Origin: Gari tellinella
Lineage: Eukaryota; Mollusca; Bivalvia; Cardiida; Psammobiidae
DNA length: 64,000 nucleotides
Assembly (NCBI GenBank): GCA_922989275.2
Contig: OV277866.1
Coordinates: forward strand, 51,389,246-51,453,245
Direction: 5' to 3'
Positions 42,489 through 54,405 of this stretch are shown in pieces. Position numbers and translations under genes: made by a program. Within the stretch, counting starts at the first letter, position 1; each line of letters starts with the position of its first letter. A model generated the notes under the pieces. It was not told the origin of the DNA. It ran no database searches and saw only the letters and a list, made by a program, of their open reading frames with translations.

Positions 42489-42730
42489 ACCGGTGGACGT
42501 GGTGCAGTGGTAGCACACTAGACTAAGATGCAATGGGTCGTGAGTTCCATCCTCCGCCGGACCAAGTCCTTCGGATGAGACTTTATAAACATGTATCAGT
42601 ACATTACACTGGGTATCTAAAAGAACTACAGAAATGTAGAAAACTGTGGATTATAAGAGTAGGGCATCGCGCCCGGGTTTCTGTTTACGCTCCCCTCTCT
42701 CTGGAGCGTCCAATTATCACATACATGTAG
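42489..42730 (+). mobile_element. tRNA-derived SINE, second type
   Basis: GTGGTGCAGTGGTAGCACAC (A-box region) and GTGAGTTCCATCC (B box) 40 bp on, followed by CCTTCGGATGAGACTTTATA, which resembles the conserved central domain of widespread animal SINEs (MetaSINE-type; family assignment not certain). It ends in ACATACATGTAG. Confidence 0.7.
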
Positions 42731-42893
42731 ATGGCAGAAACGGGCGTTAACAAACAAAACAAACACATACTCTATAGTTGACAATTATCAGTGTAAGCAG
42801 CAATTTCAGAAATATTCGGTTTGAAAATATCTAGATTTAGGCTATGATAATTTATTTCTTTGTTAGCAAGGGAGTGTGTTTTCTAGGGCTGCC

Positions 42894-43085
42894 ATAAGTT
42901 GATCATAAAAAATCCTAAGATTTCCAAATTTTCTATTTTTCAAGCGTGATTACTTAAGCAGGTTGAAAGTAAAGCAGAATGCGCCTTGTGACGCATTCTG
43001 CTTTACTTTCAACCTGCTTTAAGCTACCATGTGCTAGGATTAAAATCCAAAAAATTCGGAAAAATCCTGAGAAATGCCAGCCCTG
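42894..43085. mobile_element. Family E element with H2 hairpin
   Basis: TAGGGCTGCCATAAG to GAAATGCCAGCCCTG; H2 arms AAGCAGGTTGAAAGTAAAGC and complement, perfect apart from the loop CCTTGTGACG. Confidence 0.83.
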
Positions 43086-43502
43086 TTGCAAACAGGTTGG
43101 TTCCAGATCATACGCCTGGTAATACAAATTAGCCAAACCGCTTGCCATTGTAAATCAACATAGTAGTCAATCAATGAACTAAAGTGACAAAGTAACCACG
43201 AGTTATGTCCCCTCTAATATATCACACATGCTGCTACTAACGACACATTACATAGCTTTGTAAATTGGTTGAGAAATCCGTGTGAAAATATTTGGTTGAA
43301 GTTTTAATCTATTTATCCCTGTATATTTCAATGAGCTCTCGATATGTGCTTGCTGCAGGAAATTTCATTGTAGAATCTTAAGAGACTGTACATGTTACAT
43401 GTGTGTATACCGTTTTGCATGCCATACGAAAAGCATATTGCGAAGTCCAATCAGGAACAACACTGTTTCCTAATGTCTGACAGAACGATAGGAGTTACTG
43501 AG

Positions 43503-43751
43503 TTAACCCATTACCCCATAAATACGCCTTTTAACGCATTTTATTTATTTCTCCGCTGTAGAAAAATAGTTCTAATTTATACAGTTATGAATATATATAT
43601 ATCATAAGAAATGATTTCTATTTTCTAGAAGATGGTAGCTTAAAGCAGGTTGAAAGTAAAGCAGAATGTGCCTTAAGGCACATTCTGCTTTACATTTAAT
43701 CTGCTTTTAGTGGCCACCTATTTTCAAAACTAGAAACAGGCTATGGGGTAA
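43503..43751 (+). mobile_element. Family D MITE
   Basis: TTAACCCATTACCCCATAAA to AGGCTATGGGGTAA; H2 hairpin AGCAGAATGTGCC/TTAAGGCACATTCTGCT. Confidence 0.83.
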
Positions 43752-44135
43752 TGTCCTAAGCTGCTGTTTACCTTAACCACCTTACAGTGTGAAATTTACC
43801 TGCTTTCAAAATACAATGGTTGCTGGGTGGGAACAAGCCGATTAAACACACGAGTAAATAATATTTAAATCTTTTTCAGGGTGTGTAAGAGGATAAATGA
43901 GTGACAAGTGAATGACTGAAGGACTAGATTATTGAATGAAAAAGTGAGAAATTATTGGCTGAGAAAGTGATTGATTGAGTGTGCGAGAGAGCGAAAAATT
44001 AGTGAATGCGTGAGTGGATAAAGGATCAACTGGCTGATTACAGTGTGATTGCATTGTTGTCGGAACTTAGTGACTGTGTGGTTGGCTTCTTTCGCTTCGA
44101 GTCCAATCTGTGCTCATAATGTTCTGTCTGTGAAC

Positions 44136-44302
44136 TTCAGTGCTCTCTCCAAACAACGTTCATCCCTACAGTAATTCCCTCCTTACAACAACATTTGCCC
44201 AGGCAATTATGTTCAATGTCTCTCCCTATAACAACTCCCTCAGAACTACACACAAGAGCTATGTCTCATTTCAATAGGTGTTGTTGTAGACAGGGAGCGG
44301 TA
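44136..44302. mobile_element. Family C copy lacking the hairpin
   Basis: TTCAGTGCTCTCTCCAAACA at the left and TAGACAGGGAGCGGTA at the right, 167 bp; H1 and most of the body are deleted. Confidence 0.65.
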
Positions 44303-44378
44303 CATATATCTAAATACGAACCCTATCACTAAACTAATATGTACGTGTTTTATAGGCGCCTGCATGCCATCAATTTAC

Positions 44379-44581
44379 CATGGCTGACATTTCTCCGGAT
44401 TTTTCCTAAATCTTCGGATTTCTTTCTTAGCAGATTTAAGCTGAAAGCGGCTTGAAAGTAACGTAGAATGCGCCTTTTGGCGCATTCTGCTTTTTTTTCA
44501 AATTGCTTTAAGTAATCGCGTTTGAAAAATAGAACATTTGAAAATCGTAGGATTTTTCAAAATCACCTTATGGCAGCTCTG
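44379..44581. mobile_element. Family E element, diverged
   Basis: CATGGCTGACATTTCTCCGG to CCTTATGGCAGCTCTG; H2 with AGAATGCGCCTTTTGGCGC centre. Confidence 0.75.
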
Positions 44582-44651
44582 ATTTACACAATTTTGTTTT
44601 TGTTTTTCTTTAACATTAGGATTTAATTGCATAGCTTTTGCATTTACATGT

Positions 44652-44982
44652 GGAATGCTCCCTCCCTACAACAGTCCTCCGAATAACGATTCCCTCCTCA
44701 CAACAGCGCCTGTCGCTGTTCCCAAACCAAGACAATTACATGTATGGCCAACCTTTTCCTTTCTGCAACATCGACTGCAAAATTGTCGTCTGCTGTTTTT
44801 TCAAAGTCATATTATTGGACATTTTAACAGAACAAACATTACGAGTGACAAACAGCTTAATTCTAGATCAGACGCCGCGTTACGCTGTGTAAGTCAATTT
44901 CCCTCCCTATAACAACTCCATCTGAACAACACACATACAATCCTTGTCTCCCAATGGCTGTTGTTGTATACAGGAGGGAACA
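44652..44982. mobile_element. Family C element
   Basis: GGAATGCTCCCTCCCTACAA to ACAGGAGGGAACATTG; GACTGCAAAATTGTCGTCTG body and half an H1 (CTAGATCAGACGCCGCGTTA). Confidence 0.7.
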
Positions 44983-45194
44983 TTGTTGTATCGATTGAAC
45001 GGGAGGAAATCAGATGGTCTCCACAGTACCGGAATTTGAATGTTACATGTATATACATTTAAACTACGTTTTAAATTTGAAATACGGATAAGTTCGACTA
45101 ACGCGAATTTGGTCTATCCAAGTCCAGACTTAGAATTATGACAAGTTCAAAGTTATACTGCATCTCGTTTGCGAGATTCGCCTATATTTATATA

Positions 45195-45447
45195 TTAACC
45201 TTTTCCCCTATAGAAGCGACTTTGAACGTATTTAATGTATTCCTCCACTGACGAAAATAGTTCCAGTTTATTCTCTCATGAACAATTACAATAACATATA
45301 TTTTATATAGCCTAATAGATGGTAGTTTAAAGTAGGCTGAAAGTTAAGCAGAATGTGCCTTAAGGCACATTCTGCTTTACGTTCAACCTGCTTTAAGTGA
45401 TCATCTGTGTTTAATGTTACAAACGGGTTATTTGGGTAAAGGGTTAA
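45195..45447 (+). mobile_element. Family D MITE
   Basis: TTAACCTTTTCCCCTATAGA to GGTAAAGGGTTAA; H2 arms TTTAAAGTAGGCTGAAAG and CAACCTGCTTTAAG, centre GTGCCTTAAGGCAC. Confidence 0.85.
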
Positions 45448-46123
45448 CAGTTGCTATTTTACATACAATTAGAGTTAACAATACTTACGGGAAGTGAATC
45501 TCCGTCGACATTAAGATATCGAAACGAAACACCTTAATGTATTTATATTCATTGGCAATATTGCAATTTCGGAGTTTGATCCGAGTCCTAACAGTTTTCA
45601 TGCGTATGTGTATTTGCACTAGACGGATAAATGGATTGGCACTCACTCAAAATCATCACAACTATTTCTCCATTTTTAAAAGAACAATATCTCCTCAATT
45701 TGTTTACTCCAAATGATTCTTTATAGTTTCAACAGCTTCAAATAGCTTGCATATAATCATTTATGCAAATTTGTAACACACGTACACTGCAAACACACTG
45801 ACTCTCAAATGCTATGTTTCCAAATCAGTTACTGAAATATTGGAACCTATTTAAGTTCTTTGCAAGCGCAACTGCTCATTTTCTTTTCTAATATATATGT
45901 AGATCTAAAAATTGATGTATAAACTACTAGTACTGTAAATCACTACGACAGTTTGTCCATTGAAACTAAATACATCAGCCGGACTCACAAAAATATGTTG
46001 CCTATTTAATAATGACAATAAGATTTTACCATTTGACTATATCATGACAAATATAAATAAAACAAAGACATTTTAATTAGCGGCGATTTTTTAAATTAAA
46101 CTAATCACATAGTCTTATTGATA

Positions 46124-46221
46124 GGTGGTTGCTTAATGCAGGACATATGTAATGCAGAAAGCTCCCTTTGGGAGCATTCTGCATAACTTTTATTCTGCAT
46201 TAAGCAGACACCTGCTTCAAG
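46124..46221. repeat. Solo H2-type hairpin
   Basis: Arms AGGTGGTTGCTTAATGCAGG and CTGCATTAAGCAGACACCT, inner GCAGAAAGCTCCC/TTGGGAGCATTCTGC; no transposon ends recognised nearby. Confidence 0.65.
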
Positions 46222-46531
46222 AGAATACACGACATATCCATTGATTGGTAGATTAACAAAGGTGTGTCTGTCGCAATTAACCCGCCTTAATTGCCAATCA
46301 AAAGACATACTAGATTACAATCAACCTATTTGTAGATAAACAAATATGCGAATTATCAATAATCCGAAAATCAATCGGCTGAAAACTTCCTCTTTAGTCT
46401 TTAAATCATTTGTTCTATGAATTAATTGATAAAAATAATCAACGTCACGTGTTCAGGGCATCCAGTTTCAAAAGCTGCTATACATGTATGCTATATTCTG
46501 TGAAGAAATGCCATCTGCTTTAAACAGTTAG

Positions 46532-47030
46532 TTGTATTTTTTCAGTGAAAGGGACGTTTTTTTCCCACTAAACACGTCTATGCTACAATCCTTATGTTTG
46601 TTATAAATAGTTTGGAGATACAGCGCTCCCTCTCTATAGCGACACCCAATGGGAGACAACCATTATGTGTGTTGTTCGGAGGGATTCGTTATAGCGAAGG
46701 CAATTGGCTTACATTTCCAAAACGCGGCGTCTGATCTGGAATAAAGCTGTTTGTCACTCCTCATTAAGTAGTTTTCTGTCAAAATGTCCATTATGTTACT
46801 TTGAGAAAAAACAGCAGACGACAATTTTAAGCAGACGATATTGCAATTTTAAATCGTTAGACATAATGTTCTGTTTAGGGAACTGCGACAAGGCTCGTAG
46901 TAAGAGAAGTCGTTGTTGTGAATGCCGTTGTAGAGAGGGAGCACTGTATTGTTATTTTCTACAATTTAGCCCACTACGTTTGCGTTTATTTTGTGTTTAA
47001 AAGGGACAGAATATAACTTTCTTCATAGAA
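46532..47030 (+). mobile_element. Family A copy split by family C
   Basis: TTCAGTGAAAGGGACG, CACTAAACACGTCTATGC, AATAGTTTGGAGA, then family C (46619-46948), then TTGTTATTTTCTACAATTTA and AAAAGGGACAGAATATAAC. Confidence 0.65.
46619..46948. mobile_element. Family C MITE inserted in family A
   Basis: TACAGCGCTCCCTCTCTATA and TAGAGAGGGAGCACTGTA, bounded by TA; GCAGACGACAATTTTAAGC body and an H1 remnant. Confidence 0.82.
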
Positions 47031-47074
47031 ACATTACACTAGGTATCGCATTGCATTTTCGTTAAGTGTCGATG

Positions 47075-47330
47075 TACAGTGGAGAATCTGTTATTCTTTC
47101 CCAATAAACGCGTTTACGCTAAAACTGTTATTTGCAGTGCAAACAGTTTGGAGCCAGATCAAACGCCGGGTCACCCGGCGTCTGATCAGGCTCCAAACTG
47201 TTTGCCACCAAGATAAACAAGAATTAGATCTATCAGAATTGTCCAAAAGTTGTTCTTTTCTACGTTTTAGTGTTTTGCGTTTGCGTACGTTTGCGTTTAA
47301 ACGGGAAAGAATAACAGATTCACCACTGCA
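47075..47330 (+). mobile_element. Family A MITE, intact
   Basis: TACAGTGGAGAATCTG to CAGATTCACCACTGCA; H1 with GGTCACCC loop; 6-bp insertion AGATCT at 47227. Confidence 0.9.
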
Positions 47331-47496
47331 GTATGGCTAACGTTCATGTCAAACAGGTTTGAATCCAGATACAATGTACAGTAAGACGCCAAGTTATTCG
47401 GCAGCCTATCTTGATCCAAACTGTGTACACCATTTATCACAACTTCGCCCAAAATACTTTAGGAATGGATCAGTTGGGGAATTAGTTATTGTCTCT

Positions 47497-47756
47497 TACA
47501 GTGGAGAATCTGTTATTCTTTCCCGTTTAAACGCAAACGTACGCAAACGTACGCAAACGCAAAGCACTAAAACGTAGAAAAGAACAACTTTTGGACAATT
47601 CTGATAATTCTTGTTTATCATGGTGGCAAACAGTTTGGAGCCTGATCAGACGCCGGGTTACCCGGCGTCTGATCTGGCTCCAAACTGTTTGCACTGGAAA
47701 TAATAGTTTTAGCGTAAACACGTTTATTGGGAAAGAATAACACATTCTCCACTGTA
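47497..47756 (-). mobile_element. Family A MITE with 10-bp unit expansion
   Basis: TACAGTGGAGAATCTG to CACATTCTCCACTGTA, perfect H1. GCAAACGTAC is present twice in tandem, giving 260 bp instead of 250. Confidence 0.93.
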
Positions 47757-47799
47757 ACACCATTGAACTTAAATAAATTATGTTAATGCAAACAATCGT

Positions 47800-47938
47800 T
47801 CTAGACTATTTGAAACTAAGATAAAAATCAAATAGTCACAATCTTTAAAAAAAAATGTGTCACTTTCTATATTCTATTACGTTGCGTTTATTTTTAGTTT
47901 CGCTTAAAAGGAAAAGGAATAACGTCTTCTCCTCTGTT
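47800..47938 (+). mobile_element. Family A right-half remnant
   Basis: GACTATTTGAAACTAAGATA, TTTCGCTTAAAAGGAAAAGG and GTCTTCTCCTCTG. Confidence 0.6.
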
Positions 47939-48203
47939 CAAAATGTTTGTCTTATCGCTTTACCATTGAACATATCTTCAGAGTTTTTCTCTTGATAAAA
48001 TATAATCACTTCGACAGAAAGGTTTGAAAGTTTTTTAATATGCCAATATCTATTGAAAAGTATCGCGCAATGCACTTCGATAAATCACAGCCATTGGCGT
48101 GTTAAATATTATTAAACGAAGCATTATTATTGAAAAACATGATGATTGGTTGGATATTTTTTGAAGTCGTTTAGATCTACTATTTTACATTTTAAAGTTT
48201 TAT

Positions 48204-48275
48204 CAGTGGCAAACAGTTTGAATCCTGATGAGACGCCGAGTTACTCGGCGTCTCATCAGGATTCAAACTGTTTGT
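48204..48275. repeat. Solo perfect H1-type hairpin
   Basis: Arms CAAACAGTTTGAATCCTGAT and GAGACGCCGAG, perfectly complementary, loop TTA. GTGGC precedes it and TAAGGG follows. Its relative is the hairpin at 27296; the flanking element ends are not clear. Confidence 0.75.
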
Positions 48276-48899
48276 AAGGGTTTTCAGGGGCTGTCACATA
48301 TCTCACAGGTTTAGTGTGTAAGGCTAATGTAGGCAATTTTGATCGGTTGTTGTGATAGTCCAATGCATAGAAATACGCCTAATCACGGTAGAATTGTTAA
48401 ATTGTCCTTCAGTATGATTTGTCACTTTTTCTAGCTTTCATGGGAAATTATTAGTGACCTAATTCTGACCTAATTCCGACCTATGAAATTAGGTCATGCT
48501 CGGTGCTTCTGAACGAAATAAATGTAGTTACGATTATGTACATGTATTGTACTTCTATACTTATACTACTCAAGATTGCCAAGGATCAAGTAGTACTACA
48601 TGTAGAAACAAGGATATACACCTTCGTAGGTTCCAATGCATTGGCCCTATCACTTTCTCACAGCATAACTTCCTTTCATATTTGACGATATGTGTGCCAA
48701 TGGTTTACTTTACATAATACTGTGTATTCTTGTTCATGTCTTGTAGGCGAATTTTCGAGGAAATTATCAAAATGTGAAAGTTCTTTGATTTCACCAAAGT
48801 TTTCAAATCCATTGAATTCTACATTTTAATATTTTTGAGGTGTTACATGTACATGTATTCGTTGGAAAAAACAATGTTGTCCCTTTCAATGATCAATTG

Positions 48900-49149
48900 T
48901 ACAGTGGAGAATCTGTTATTCTTTCCCGTTTAAACGCAAACGTACGCAAACGCAAAGCACTAAAACGTAGAAAAGTACAACTTTTGGACAATTCAGATAA
49001 TTCATGTTTATCTTGGTAGCAAACAGTTTGGAGCCTGATCAGACGCCGGGTTACCCGGCGTCTGATCTGGCTCCAAACTGTTTGCACTGCAAATAATAGT
49101 TTTAGCGTAAACGCGTTTATTGGGAAAGAATAACAGATTCTCCACTGTA
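48900..49149 (-). mobile_element. Family A MITE, intact
   Basis: TACAGTGGAGAATCTG and CAGATTCTCCACTGTA, perfect hairpin; GCGTAC subfamily. Confidence 0.93.
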
Positions 49150-49471
49150 CCTATTATTGAATTGTAAAGCATGCTACATGTAATAAACTCACAAATACAG
49201 TTTCTATCATTGTTAACAATGTACCTCTATGGGACATTTTCTATGTAGGTCCCATTAGAACCTATAGAATGGACCTCTAGCTACAACTCCTGGACATTTT
49301 GTTGAAATTGACCAAAACTGTAGAAAGTTATAAAGTAAGAAAGTGATAGTGTCGATCTATTGGTTCCTATGGAGGTTATACCTTTAAATCCGTAGCAAAC
49401 TTTGAGTAGTATAGTATACATATTAGCAGATAGAAAACCCTTTATTGAATGACATCCATAGTAATTGCATG

Positions 49472-49680
49472 TACAGTAAAACCTCTCTATAACGACCACT
49501 AAAATAAATGCTAATTTGATAAATAAAAGACAGGCGACAGCTTAAAGCAAGGTGACAGTAAAACAGAAAGCTCCTACAGGAGCTTTCTGTTTTACTGTCA
49601 CCTTGCTTTAAGCAGTCACCTGTCAGAAACACCTAATAATTAACACAATTTAGTGGCCGTTATAGAGAGGTTCAACTGTA
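49472..49680. mobile_element. Family F MITE, intact
   Basis: TACAGTAAAACCTCTCTATA to TATAGAGAGGTTCAACTGTA; perfect hairpin with arms CAGCTTAAAGCAAGGTGACA and GTAAAACAGAAAGCTCC around CTACAGGAG. Confidence 0.9.
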
Positions 49681-49710
49681 TCAGTTTTGCTTGTAAACAA
49701 ATGTTACAGT

Positions 49711-49895
49711 TACAGTGGAGAAGACGCTATTCTTTCCCGTTTTTATAAACACATGCGAAACGCAAACGCAATGACGTTTCTCACGATTTATGTAAATCTG
49801 AGTGGCTCACAGTTTGGAGCCTGAACAGACGCCGGGTTACCCGGCGGCTGACCAGGCTCCAAAATGTTTGCAATGGATCTAATAGCGTAACACAG
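49711..49895 (-). mobile_element. Family A copy, right end lost
   Basis: TACAGTGGAGAAGACG, H1 with GGCGGCTGACC arm, then AATGGATCTAATAGCGTAA. Confidence 0.75.
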
Positions 49896-50215
49896 GCCTA
49901 ATGAGACGCCGCGTGGTGCGATGTCTTACATGTATCAGGGTCGTGACTGTTTGCCAATGTACTTTGCAGGAGACACTATTAAATGGGTTACATAACGTCT
50001 TCATCTGGCTCCAATCTGTTTCTAATAGAAATATTGTTATAGCGCAAAGACCTTTATTGAGTCATATTCGTTTAAACTTAAAGAATAGAACTTCAACAGA
50101 ACTAACTGCACGCGTTCCTACTTTGAATATATTGCTGTAAAAGCTTTGTTTGTCCACAACAACTCCATATAAAGTCTAAAACATTTTAAAGTCCACCACT
50201 TGACAGTACATGTAC

Positions 50216-50592
50216 TACAGTGATCCCTCCCTACAACGGCCCTCCCAACAACAATTCCCTCCTTACAACGACTCATGCCGCAATTCCATAAACGGGACAA
50301 TTATGTATAACGTTTTTACTGCTGCAATATCGTCTGCTTAAAGTTGTTTCTGCTGTTTTTCTCAAAGTTACATATAAATGAAGATATTTATAGAATCAAT
50401 ATAATGACGAGTGACAAACAACTTGAATCAAGATCAGACGTTGCGTTAAGTGGCGTCTGATCTGGATTCAAGCTGTTTTCAAATGTCATCCGAGTCTTAA
50501 TTTTCCCTCTCTATAACGACTCCCTCCAAAACACACAATGTGTGTCTCCCATTGGGTGTCGTTGTACATGTATATAGAGAGGGGGCACTGTA
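50216..50592. mobile_element. Family C MITE, intact
   Basis: TACAGTGATCCCTCCCTACA to AGAGAGGGGGCACTGTA; ATATCGTCTGCTTAAAGTTG body, H1 variant GAATCAAGATCAGACGTTGC with its complement. Confidence 0.87.
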
Positions 50593-50639
50593 CATTTATG
50601 TCTGATATAATAAAGAATCCTCATCTGTCGATTAATTGC

Positions 50640-50806
50640 AATGAAGAAGGCTTTTATTCTTAAACAAGTATATCCACTGCAAACATTAACGAACTAGATC
50701 AAACGCCGGGTTACCGGTAACTGGTCAGGCTCCAAATATTTGTAATACATGTACGTAAGCAATAAGTTTCATCTTAACGGTAAATATCAACGTCTTCTCC
50801 ACTGTA
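50640..50806 (+). mobile_element. Degenerate family A copy
   Basis: TATATCCACTGCAAACATTA, hairpin remnant GATCAAACGCCGGGTTACC, right end CGTCTTCTCCACTGTA. Confidence 0.65.
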
Positions 50807-50977
50807 ATACATCTAAAATTAAACCACTTGACATGAGTGAAAATATGTCTGATATAATAAAGATCTTCATTTATCGATTAATTATTAATTATAACTGAAG
50901 AAAGATGTAATTATGTCTAGAGAGGGATGTCACCCTGAACTATAAGTGTAATATGATTCGACTGGGGTAGACATTAA

Positions 50978-51229
50978 TACAGTGGAGAAGACGTTATTCT
51001 TTCTCAATAAATTTGTTTATTCTAAAAAATCCCCTTGTCCATTGCAAACAGTTTGGAGCCAGATCAGACGCCGGGGTCCCCGGCGTCTGATCAGGCTCCA
51101 AACTGATTGCCACTCATATTTCAAGGAATCGTTTAAATTGTCAAGAACTTGCCAATTTCGAAACTTTTTTGCATAGCTTTTGCGTTTTGTGTAGTTTAAA
51201 TGGGACAGAATAACGTTTTCTCCACTGTA
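50978..51229 (+). mobile_element. Family A MITE
   Basis: TACAGTGGAGAAGACG to GTTTTCTCCACTGTA; hairpin GACGCCGGGGTCCCCGGCGTC with the TTA loop lost. Confidence 0.9.
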
Positions 51230-51283
51230 CTTCACATAATTACGAATCTGCGTTGGTAATAGAATTAAGTGTATGCTTTTAAA

Positions 51284-51405
51284 TACAATAAATCTCGACT
51301 ATTACGACCACTCAATATTAGGTGACTGCTTTAAGCAGGATGAGAGAGAATGGGCTTTCTGCTTTACGTTCATCATTCTTTAAGTCACCTGCTGCTTTTT
51401 AATCT
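51284..51405. mobile_element. Family F remnant
   Basis: TACAATAAATCTCGACTATT at the left, CTGCTTTAAGCAGGATGAGA and TTTCTGCTTTACGTTCATC; the right end is missing. Confidence 0.55.
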
Positions 51406-51724
51406 GAAGGCCGAGCATTCTTTTGAGTGATCTTATTACATGTAGAGGGAGTAACAGTTATATAAATACAATTTATGTCACTTGAATTTGACAGCAACAC
51501 CGCCCACTGTGCTTCTGCCATACCCACAAGGAATCCTCACCCATACGTCCATACTTGACAGTTGACAATCACCCGAACATAGACCAAAACAAAACTAAAT
51601 AGTAACTACATGTACGACTACATGTACATGTAGTATTAATTAGCCGTTTCACTGCCTTATGTCGTACAGGCGTTATCAAAACAGTCTGGAGCCTGATCAG
51701 ACGCCGATGCATTAGGTTTCTGAT

Positions 51725-51950
51725 CCTGATGATTTTATTATTTCCAAATAAATGCGTACATGTTTGTGCTAATTTTTTATATAATAACAAACAGTTCGGA
51801 TCCGACGTCCGATCAGGCTCAAAAAAGTTTGCAGCTAAGAATAAAATCAGTTGCTTAAGAAAATTAAGACATGGTAATTAACTAAATCCCATTGAACTGC
51901 GTAAATGTTTCGCTTGCGTTTAAATGAGAAAGAATGTCTTATCCGATGTA
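51725..51950 (+). mobile_element. Degenerate family A copy
   Basis: TTTCCAAATAAATGCGTACA, one H1 arm (CGGATCCGACGTCCGATCAG), CGTTTAAATGAGAAAG and TTATCCGATGTA. Confidence 0.6.
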
Positions 51951-52610
51951 CTTTTCATTTTAAATAAATGTAGATCATACTTCAATTTTAATCATTTTCA
52001 AAACGATAACAAAGCATGCACTTTAGAGAATTTCTGTGCGTCAATGAACCTTTATTCTGCCAAAGGCGATTTTACCAACGTTAAAATTTGCAAACAGTAT
52101 GAGTTCAGATCAGACGCCAAGTATCTCAGCGTCCGAACATAATTATTCTACATTGAATGCCGTTCGTGTTGAATTTTCATCAAATGAAAAAAACTTAAAA
52201 TCTAACATGATAAAAAAAAGCAGACACACATTTTGAAGTCTGTAATTCAGTGATATAGAATCCAATAACGTTTTTAAAATCGTTAATTTTCTAATCGTTT
52301 CTGTATTAAAGTGAGGCACTCATCATGCATCTACATGTATATAATAGCGTTTATTAGCTCATGTCGTATTGTAATTTCTCCCACGCTGTCCAGAGGTCTT
52401 GGGAAGCATATATATATACAGTAGTTGAGAAGCATATATACAGAAGAAATTCGCGATACTTCGAACATAATCATATTTCAAAGTTAGACGCGTCTTGATC
52501 TATGTACTGTTTGCAATGCTTTAAGATAGATTTTCTCTCATGGTACGGCTCATATACTCGTATATCGTTGTTTCCAGCACAGAAATAGTTCAGTGACTTT
52601 ACTGCATTAC

Positions 52611-52818
52611 CGTGGCCCGTTTCATAAAACTTCGTACGACAATTGTTGTCGTAAGTCAGATTAAAAAAAATTCAATTATTATTCATTTTTCCATCTAATC
52701 CTGTTTTGTGACATCTCTTTAGAATCGTCTTGAAACAGGTATCAGAAATTGAATGTATTTTAAAGTTTTGACTTGCGACCGTTTTTGTCGTACGATGTTT
52801 TATGAAACGAGTCCCGGG
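52611..52818. mobile_element. MITE, relative of 9998-10193
   Basis: CCGTGGCCCGTTTCATAAAA and TTTTATGAAACGAGTCCCGG, inner CTTCGTACGACAA / TGTCGTACGATG; shares TTTAAAGTTTTGACTTGCGA-type body with the other copy. Confidence 0.75.
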
Positions 52819-52931
52819 GGAATAGCAACTTACCTAGTATGGTGTAGTTTGGTATAATAGTTACTGTAAGCTTGAGTTCCTGTTGTCATAGTGTGATACG
52901 TTATCTATAATACGTGATCACTCAGTGAGAG

Positions 52932-53183
52932 TTAATCTATTACTTCATAAATACGCCTTTTTACGTCTTTAATCAATTCATCTACTGAAGAAAATAGTTC
53001 CCTTTTATAAAGTCGACCAAGGACGCCGAAGAAATATATCCTTCATCCTAGCAGATGGTTGCTTATAGGGACATGTAGGTTGAAATGCGCCTTAACTTTC
53101 AATCTGCTTTAAATATAGTCATTTTACATGTACATGTACATGTATCTTCAAAACTAGAAACAGTCTATAGGGCAAACGGCTAA
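52932..53183 (+). mobile_element. Family D copy, degenerate
   Basis: TTAATCTATTACTTCATAAA, TAGCAGATGGTTGCTTATAG, H2 collapsed to GAAATGCGCC, then CAAAACTAGAAACAGTCTAT. Confidence 0.65.
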
Positions 53184-53288
53184 TGATCCAATGTCAACTT
53201 TTCGTATATATCCGTATTTCATCCTAATCATATCAATAAATCCATTTTAAAGTTATAGATTCATTTGGTATACACGTATATATATGTT

Positions 53289-53804
53289 ACAGGGTATTAA
53301 GTGTAATCAAGAAATACGTGAAATCCCTGAAAATATGGGATTTCACGAAAACCCTAAATCTCCCAGGGAAAATGCGTAATTTTGAAGCTTTTGGTTGATT
53401 CTTTTTATAAATATATTTGGCAGTTACTTTTGGTTAAGGTAATGAATCTTACCTCGTTTACATGTAGTTCATTAAGCTCAAAAGCAAGTATCACGCTATA
53501 AGTTATGTTGTTAACCTTATTAACAAGACAGAAGTCTTAGTTTTTAAATGTCCTGACTTAAATGCACACTGTTCACTTATTTTTATTTACTTGTGCGATA
53601 ATCTTTGTATGAACGTTCATTAGACCATGCTATTTAAAGAAAGCACGATGTTTAAAACCAATATAAATGTCATGATAGTACAAATCTATTAATATGAGGA
53701 AAAAAGGGACATTTCATCAATTCCCTTAAACGCCCGGTCATTACGTGGAATCCCTAAACAGTTCAGGGATTACGCGTAATCCCTGATTACACTTAATTCC
53801 TGTA
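53289..53804. mobile_element. 516-bp element with CAGGG(T/A)ATTAAGTGTAATCA ends
   Basis: ACAGGGTATTAAGTGTAATC at the left and GATTACACTTAATTCCTGTA at the right. Both sub-ends carry AATCCCTGAA/TTCAGGGATTACG repeats (AAATCCCTGAAAATATGGGA folds on itself). No open frame of note. Confidence 0.78.
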
Positions 53805-53829
53805 CAATGTAACATATACATGTATTAGA

Positions 53830-54078
53830 TACAGTGGAGAATCTGTTATTCTTTCCCAATAAACGCGTTTACGCTAAAACTATTATTTGCAGTGCAAAAA
53901 GTTTGGAGCCAGATCAAACGCCGGGTTACCCGGCGTCTGATCAGGCTCCAAACTGTTTGCTACCAAGATAAACAAGAATTATCAGAATTGTCCAAAAGTT
54001 GTTTTTTCTACGTTTTAGTGCTTAGCGTTTGCGTACGTTTGCGTTTAAACGGGAAAGAATAACATATTCTCCACTGTA
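53830..54078 (+). mobile_element. Family A MITE, intact
   Basis: TACAGTGGAGAATCTG to CATATTCTCCACTGTA; GCGTACGTTTGCG subfamily. Confidence 0.92.
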
Positions 54079-54405
54079 CATAAGAAATTGATGGTACTTT
54101 CATCAACACGGTATCATCTTGTACATTAAATAGCACATGTATCCGCATATTCCGTGAAAGTTCAATGATAAATCCATACCAACAGATTTTGTCATAGTGA
54201 AACCTTGCGACCACAACCACTTAAAAGTACATTAAACCTATTATTGACACATAAAACTGGCTGCTTTTTCCAAGAAACAGTGAATATGGCACTTCCTTTA
54301 ATAATACATGTATTCTGCGTTAATTTGATCTTAATTTTGATGGTCACCAACTTTAAACAAATCAATTTTCTATTTGTGTGGACTTCTAGCAGGATTTTGG
54401 TTATA

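Noticed and set aside
42491..42560. tRNA gene on the plus strand
   Set aside because: The B box is imperfect and a SINE-type body follows.
46704..47000. 98-codon frame with cysteines that might suggest a zinc finger
   Set aside because: It spans the family C/family A junction; the cysteines come from repeat sequence.
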